From: an uncultured bacterium
Lineage (GTDB): Bacteria; Planctomycetota; Phycisphaerae; Phycisphaerales; SM1A02
Direction: 5' to 3'
DNA length: 7,776 nucleotides
NCBI GenBank assembly: GCA_903867275.1
Contig: CAIPQY010000201.1
Span: 1 to 7,776 of the forward strand
The notes beneath the pieces were generated by a model. That model ran no database searches, was not told the origin of the DNA, and worked only from the letters and a program-made list of their open reading frames with translations. Below are positions 4,967 to 7,776 of this stretch, one piece after another (the stretch's first letter is position 1; each line of letters opens with the position of its first letter). Made by a program: the position numbers and the translations under genes.

Positions 4967-7159
4967 GTGAGTGACCGCAAGGCCCCGCGTTGGCCCATCC
5001 TGCTGCTGATTCTCGTCGCCGCAGGTGGTGTCGTGATGTCCGCCATCTACGGCCCCGGTGCCAAGAAGAATGGCGGACTCGACCCCGAGCCCGCCACGAA
5101 GCAGGCCGCACCGGTCACCGATGGTGCGCCGGCCGCCGCCACGGCACAGCCGGCCACCGCCGCGCCGGCCACGACACCGGCCGTTCCGCAGCCAACCGCC
5201 GCACTGGGTGAACTGAAGGCGCGCGTGCCGCAGGGCAGCGCGCAGATGATGCAGTTCCCCGCGATCGGATCGCTGGATCCGTCGCAGCAGCCGTACCGCG
5301 TGGACTTCGCCAAGACCGCCGCCGGCATCGAGCGCATCGTGTTCAGCGACTTCTGGATGAGCGCACGCGATCGCGAGATGGCCGTGATGCATCGCGCCGC
5401 CGTGGCGCGCGGTGACGCCAATCCGCCCGCGCTGCCGCCCGACGCGGCGCGCTACGAACTGCGCACGCTGGGCACGCTGCAGGGCTACTCGGTGCCACTG
5501 CTTGCCGCGCGCGCCGTCGAGATCGACGGTCAGCTGGTGAGCCTGTTCGGTGCGGTGTGGGCGCAGAGCGCGCCCGGCACCTTCAACACCGAGGTGGTGG
5601 ATGCGGGCGATCGCGTGGTGGCCACCATCACGCGCGCGTTCGCCTTCCGCGGCAACGGCTACGACATGCAGCTGTCGCAGCGCGTGCAGAACACGAGCGA
5701 CCGCGCGCTGAAGATCCGCTGGATCCAGTACGGCCCCGGCGACCTCACCATGGACGCCAGCGGCATGATGGACATCCGCCGCTTCCAGTTCGGCTACCTG
5801 TATTCGCCGCAGCGCGATCCGTCGCGGCAGAGCGTGATCGTGCACGGCGCCATGTTCGATCGCGCCGATGTGCTGAAGCGCGTGAAGGCCAGCACGCCCA
5901 CGCTGTGGCCGCAGGACGAGCAGCGTCAGCAGGGCTTCGAGCTGAGCTGGTTCGGCACCACCAACCGCTACTTCTCGCTGGCGGTGCATGCGCGCGGCGC
6001 CGAGCCGCAGACCGCGGCCGACGCCAAGCAGGGCGCGCCCGACAAGGTGCTGTCCAGCGTGCAGGAAGTCTGGGCGCTGTCCGACGAGACCAGCGGCCCG
6101 CAGCCGGTCGCCTTCACCGAACTTCGCAGCGCCGAGGTGAGCGTGGCCTCGGGCCAGGGCGCCAGCTTCGACATGGGCGTGTTCGCCGGCCCGCTCGACC
6201 CCAAGCTGCTCGAGCATGTGCAGCCCTTCGAGTCGCTGCGCATGGATGGCCTCATCCTGTACCTCATCGGCGGCTGCTGCAGCTTCTGCACCTTCGCGTG
6301 GCTGGCCAACCTCATCGTGCTGCTGCTCACCTTCCTGCACGACTGGGTGGTGTTCGACTGGAGCCTGGCGATCATCGTGCTGGTGATCCTGGTGCGCACC
6401 GCGCTGCACCCGGTGACGCGCTACAGCCAGATCCAGATGGCGCGCGTGACCAAGGGCATGGCCAGCATCAAGCCCGAGCTGGAGGCGCTGCAGAAGCGCT
6501 ACGCGAACGACCCCAAGAAGATGCAGCAGGAGCAGATGCGCCTGTATCGCGAGAAGGGCATCAACCCCGTGGGTTGCGTGGGCGGCATGCTGCCCACCTT
6601 CCTGCAGATGCCGATCTGGATCGCGCTGTACGCGGTGCTGTACTTCGCCTTCGACCTGCGACAGAAGCCGGCGTTCTTCGGCGTGTTCCAGCAGATGGGT
6701 GGCTGGCGCTTCCTGGGTGATCTCAGCTCGCCCGACCATTTCATCGAGTTCGCCAACCCCATCGGCATCTGGAAGCTCAGCATCGCGGGCATCAACCTGA
6801 TCCCGCTGCTGATGGCCTTCGTGTTCTTCCTGCAGCAGAAGTACATGGCGCCGCCCACCACGGGCAACATGACGCCCGAGCAGGAACAGCAGCAGAAGAT
6901 GATGAAGTGGATGACGGTGATCCTGTTCCCGGTGATGCTGTACACGGCGCCGAGCGGCCTGACGCTGTACATCATGACCAGCACCTGCATCGGCATCATC
7001 GAGGGCAAGCGCATCCGCGGTCAGATCGAGAAGATGGACTTCACGCCGCGCAAGCGCGAACCCGGCAAGCAGGATCGCCTTGGCAAGCTGTACGAGGCGG
7101 CGATGAAGCGGGCGCAGGAGAAGCGCCAGCAGGGCAAGCGCTTCAAGGATCGCGGCTGA
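4967..7159 (+). CDS. yidC: Membrane protein insertase YidC
   Basis: YidC/Oxa1-family insertase of the inner membrane, working alone or with SecYEG. At 730 residues it is longer than E. coli YidC (548). Order: an uncleaved N-terminal anchor (about 9-28), an Ala/Pro/Thr-rich linker (about 37-80), a periplasmic beta-rich domain (about 90-415), then the insertase core. The core has TM2 (about 464-484) with the hydrophilic-groove arginine R477 in LVRTALHP, a cytoplasmic C1 hairpin (about 485-539), TM3 (540-562, with LQMPIWIALY), TM4 (605-623), TM5 (648-661) and TM6 (664-680). The last 50 residues hold 18 Lys/Arg. Long basic tails of this kind in some marine bacterial YidC proteins, including Rhodopirellula baltica, are reported to bind ribosomes. 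The segment before TM2 (429-458) is strongly hydrophobic and holds C437, C438 and C441. GTG start after AAGGA; the gene lies 3 nt from both neighbours. Confidence 0.96.
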   Translation: MSDRKAPRWPILLLILVAAGGVVMSAIYGPGAKKNGGLDPEPATKQAAPVTDGAPAAATAQPATAAPATTPAVPQPTAALGELKARVPQGSAQMMQFPAIGSLDPSQQPYRVDFAKTAAGIERIVFSDFWMSARDREMAVMHRAAVARGDANPPALPPDAARYELRTLGTLQGYSVPLLAARAVEIDGQLVSLFGAVWAQSAPGTFNTEVVDAGDRVVATITRAFAFRGNGYDMQLSQRVQNTSDRALKIRWIQYGPGDLTMDASGMMDIRRFQFGYLYSPQRDPSRQSVIVHGAMFDRADVLKRVKASTPTLWPQDEQRQQGFELSWFGTTNRYFSLAVHARGAEPQTAADAKQGAPDKVLSSVQEVWALSDETSGPQPVAFTELRSAEVSVASGQGASFDMGVFAGPLDPKLLEHVQPFESLRMDGLILYLIGGCCSFCTFAWLANLIVLLLTFLHDWVVFDWSLAIIVLVILVRTALHPVTRYSQIQMARVTKGMASIKPELEALQKRYANDPKKMQQEQMRLYREKGINPVGCVGGMLPTFLQMPIWIALYAVLYFAFDLRQKPAFFGVFQQMGGWRFLGDLSSPDHFIEFANPIGIWKLSIAGINLIPLLMAFVFFLQQKYMAPPTTGNMTPEQEQQQKMMKWMTVILFPVMLYTAPSGLTLYIMTSTCIGIIEGKRIRGQIEKMDFTPRKREPGKQDRLGKLYEAAMKRAQEKRQQGKRFKDRG

Positions 7160-7162
7160 ACC

Positions 7163-7776
7163 ATGACGGCGGCGGGCGCCAGCTCGCGTGACGTGATCGT
7201 GGCGCTGGCGACCGCCCCCGGCAACGGGCCCATGGCGGTGGTTCGCGCCAGCGGCGACGAAGCCGCGAAGGTGCTGCGCCGCGTGGATGCGCGCATGCCG
7301 GAAGGCCCGATGCGGCGATGCGTACGAGCGGCCGAACTGCGTTTGTCGGCCGGTCCGCTGCCGTGCCTTGTGGCCTGCATGCCTGGCCCGCACAGCTACA
7401 CGGGCGAGGATGCGTTCGAACTGTTCGTGCCGGGACACGCCGAGGTGGTGCGGCTGGTGCTGCATGCGTTGGCGCAGTCGCCGGGTGTGCGCGACGCCGG
7501 CCCCGGCGAGTTCACGCTGCGCGCCTTCGAGCAGGGGCGCCTCACGCTGGAGCAGGCGGAGGGCGTGGCGGCCACCATCGCCGCGCGCACCGACGCCGAA
7601 GTGCACGCGGCGGCCATGCTGCGAAGCGGCACGATCGGCACGCGCGTGCACCACGTGAGCGAGACCGTGGCCGATCTGCTGGCGCTGGTGGAGGCGGGCA
7701 TCGACTTCACCGATCAGGAGGAGGTTGTGGCGATCGGTCGTGCCGAGCTGTGCGCCGGCATCGAGGCGGCCATCGC
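7163..7776 (+). CDS. mnmE: tRNA modification GTPase MnmE, 5' part
   Basis: The gene runs off the right edge, so 204 codons are visible. With MnmG, MnmE installs the (carboxymethyl)aminomethyl group at C5 of the wobble uridine of certain tRNAs, using tetrahydrofolate and GTP hydrolysis. Visible are the N-terminal folate-binding domain (about 10-115), with IVALATAPGNGP (12-23), GPHSYTGEDAFEL (75-87) and PGEFTLRAF (114-122), and the start of the helical domain, with LEQAEGVAATIAART (129-143) and VEAGIDFTDQEE (176-187). The G domain and the C-terminal CxGK motif lie outside the window. The loop after GED-FEL reads FVPGHAE where most MnmE proteins have HGHGG. The ATG at 7163 follows the yidC stop by 3 nt, with AAGGA 13 nt upstream, a rather long spacing. 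Confidence 0.94.
   Translation, partial: MTAAGASSRDVIVALATAPGNGPMAVVRASGDEAAKVLRRVDARMPEGPMRRCVRAAELRLSAGPLPCLVACMPGPHSYTGEDAFELFVPGHAEVVRLVLHALAQSPGVRDAGPGEFTLRAFEQGRLTLEQAEGVAATIAARTDAEVHAAAMLRSGTIGTRVHHVSETVADLLALVEAGIDFTDQEEVVAIGRAELCAGIEAAI

Noticed and set aside
4379..7654. A 1091-codon minus-strand open frame
   Set aside because: It spans the antisense of yidC and parts of both neighbours, is His/Arg/Ala-rich and repetitive, and has no motif. It is explained by codon bias of the sense genes.
1..7776. A mobile, defence or biosynthetic cluster in the window
   Set aside because: All five genes belong to housekeeping or signalling families, with similar GC-rich codon use and no integrase, transposase, att-like repeat or CRISPR pattern.

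Overview
The window comes from a GC-rich Gram-negative-type bacterium. It holds five protein-coding genes and looks chromosomal and mostly housekeeping. The YidC has a large N-terminal periplasmic domain, which is the form found in bacteria with an outer membrane. Several traits resemble Planctomycetota, perhaps the Phycisphaerae: a long YidC (730 residues) with an Ala/Pro/Thr-rich linker and a basic C-terminal tail, an MnmE N-domain without the usual HGHGG loop, and a helix-extended metallophosphoesterase directly in front of yidC. This placement is inferred from memory of the families and was not searched. No IS element, integrase, CRISPR array, tRNA or rRNA is visible.

Layout. Bases 1-359 hold no convincing gene. 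They carry a series of inverted repeats and an 18-bp tandem duplication just beyond the 3' end of the next gene. Bases 360-1868 (minus strand) encode dihydrolipoyl dehydrogenase (lpdA). A 130-bp divergent region (1869-1998) separates it from a plus-strand gene at 1999-3753 for a soluble hybrid histidine kinase (PAS, HisKA, HATPase, receiver). An 88-bp gap follows, with a good sigma70-like promoter flanked and interrupted by palindromes. After it comes a tight plus-strand operon: a calcineurin-like metallophosphoesterase (3842-4963, GTG start), the membrane insertase yidC (4967-7159, GTG start) and the 5' part of mnmE (7163 to the window edge). Both gaps inside the operon are 3 nt.

How the genes work together. 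YidC folds and inserts membrane proteins, and MnmE (with MnmG) modifies the tRNA wobble uridine, so the operon serves translation and membrane biogenesis. The yidC-mnmE adjacency matches the widespread rpmH-rnpA-yidC-mnmE cluster, but here a metallophosphoesterase sits where rnpA would be expected. LpdA serves the 2-oxoacid dehydrogenase and/or glycine cleavage complexes, and no E1 or E2 genes are next to it. The kinase has no adjacent partner regulator or HPt protein.

Nothing here amounts to a clear new defence or mobile system. The points most worth a second look are the metallophosphoesterase-yidC-mnmE operon, the helical extension of the phosphoesterase, the Cys-containing hydrophobic segment of YidC, the divergent MnmE loop, and the small palindromes at the kinase and operon start sites.
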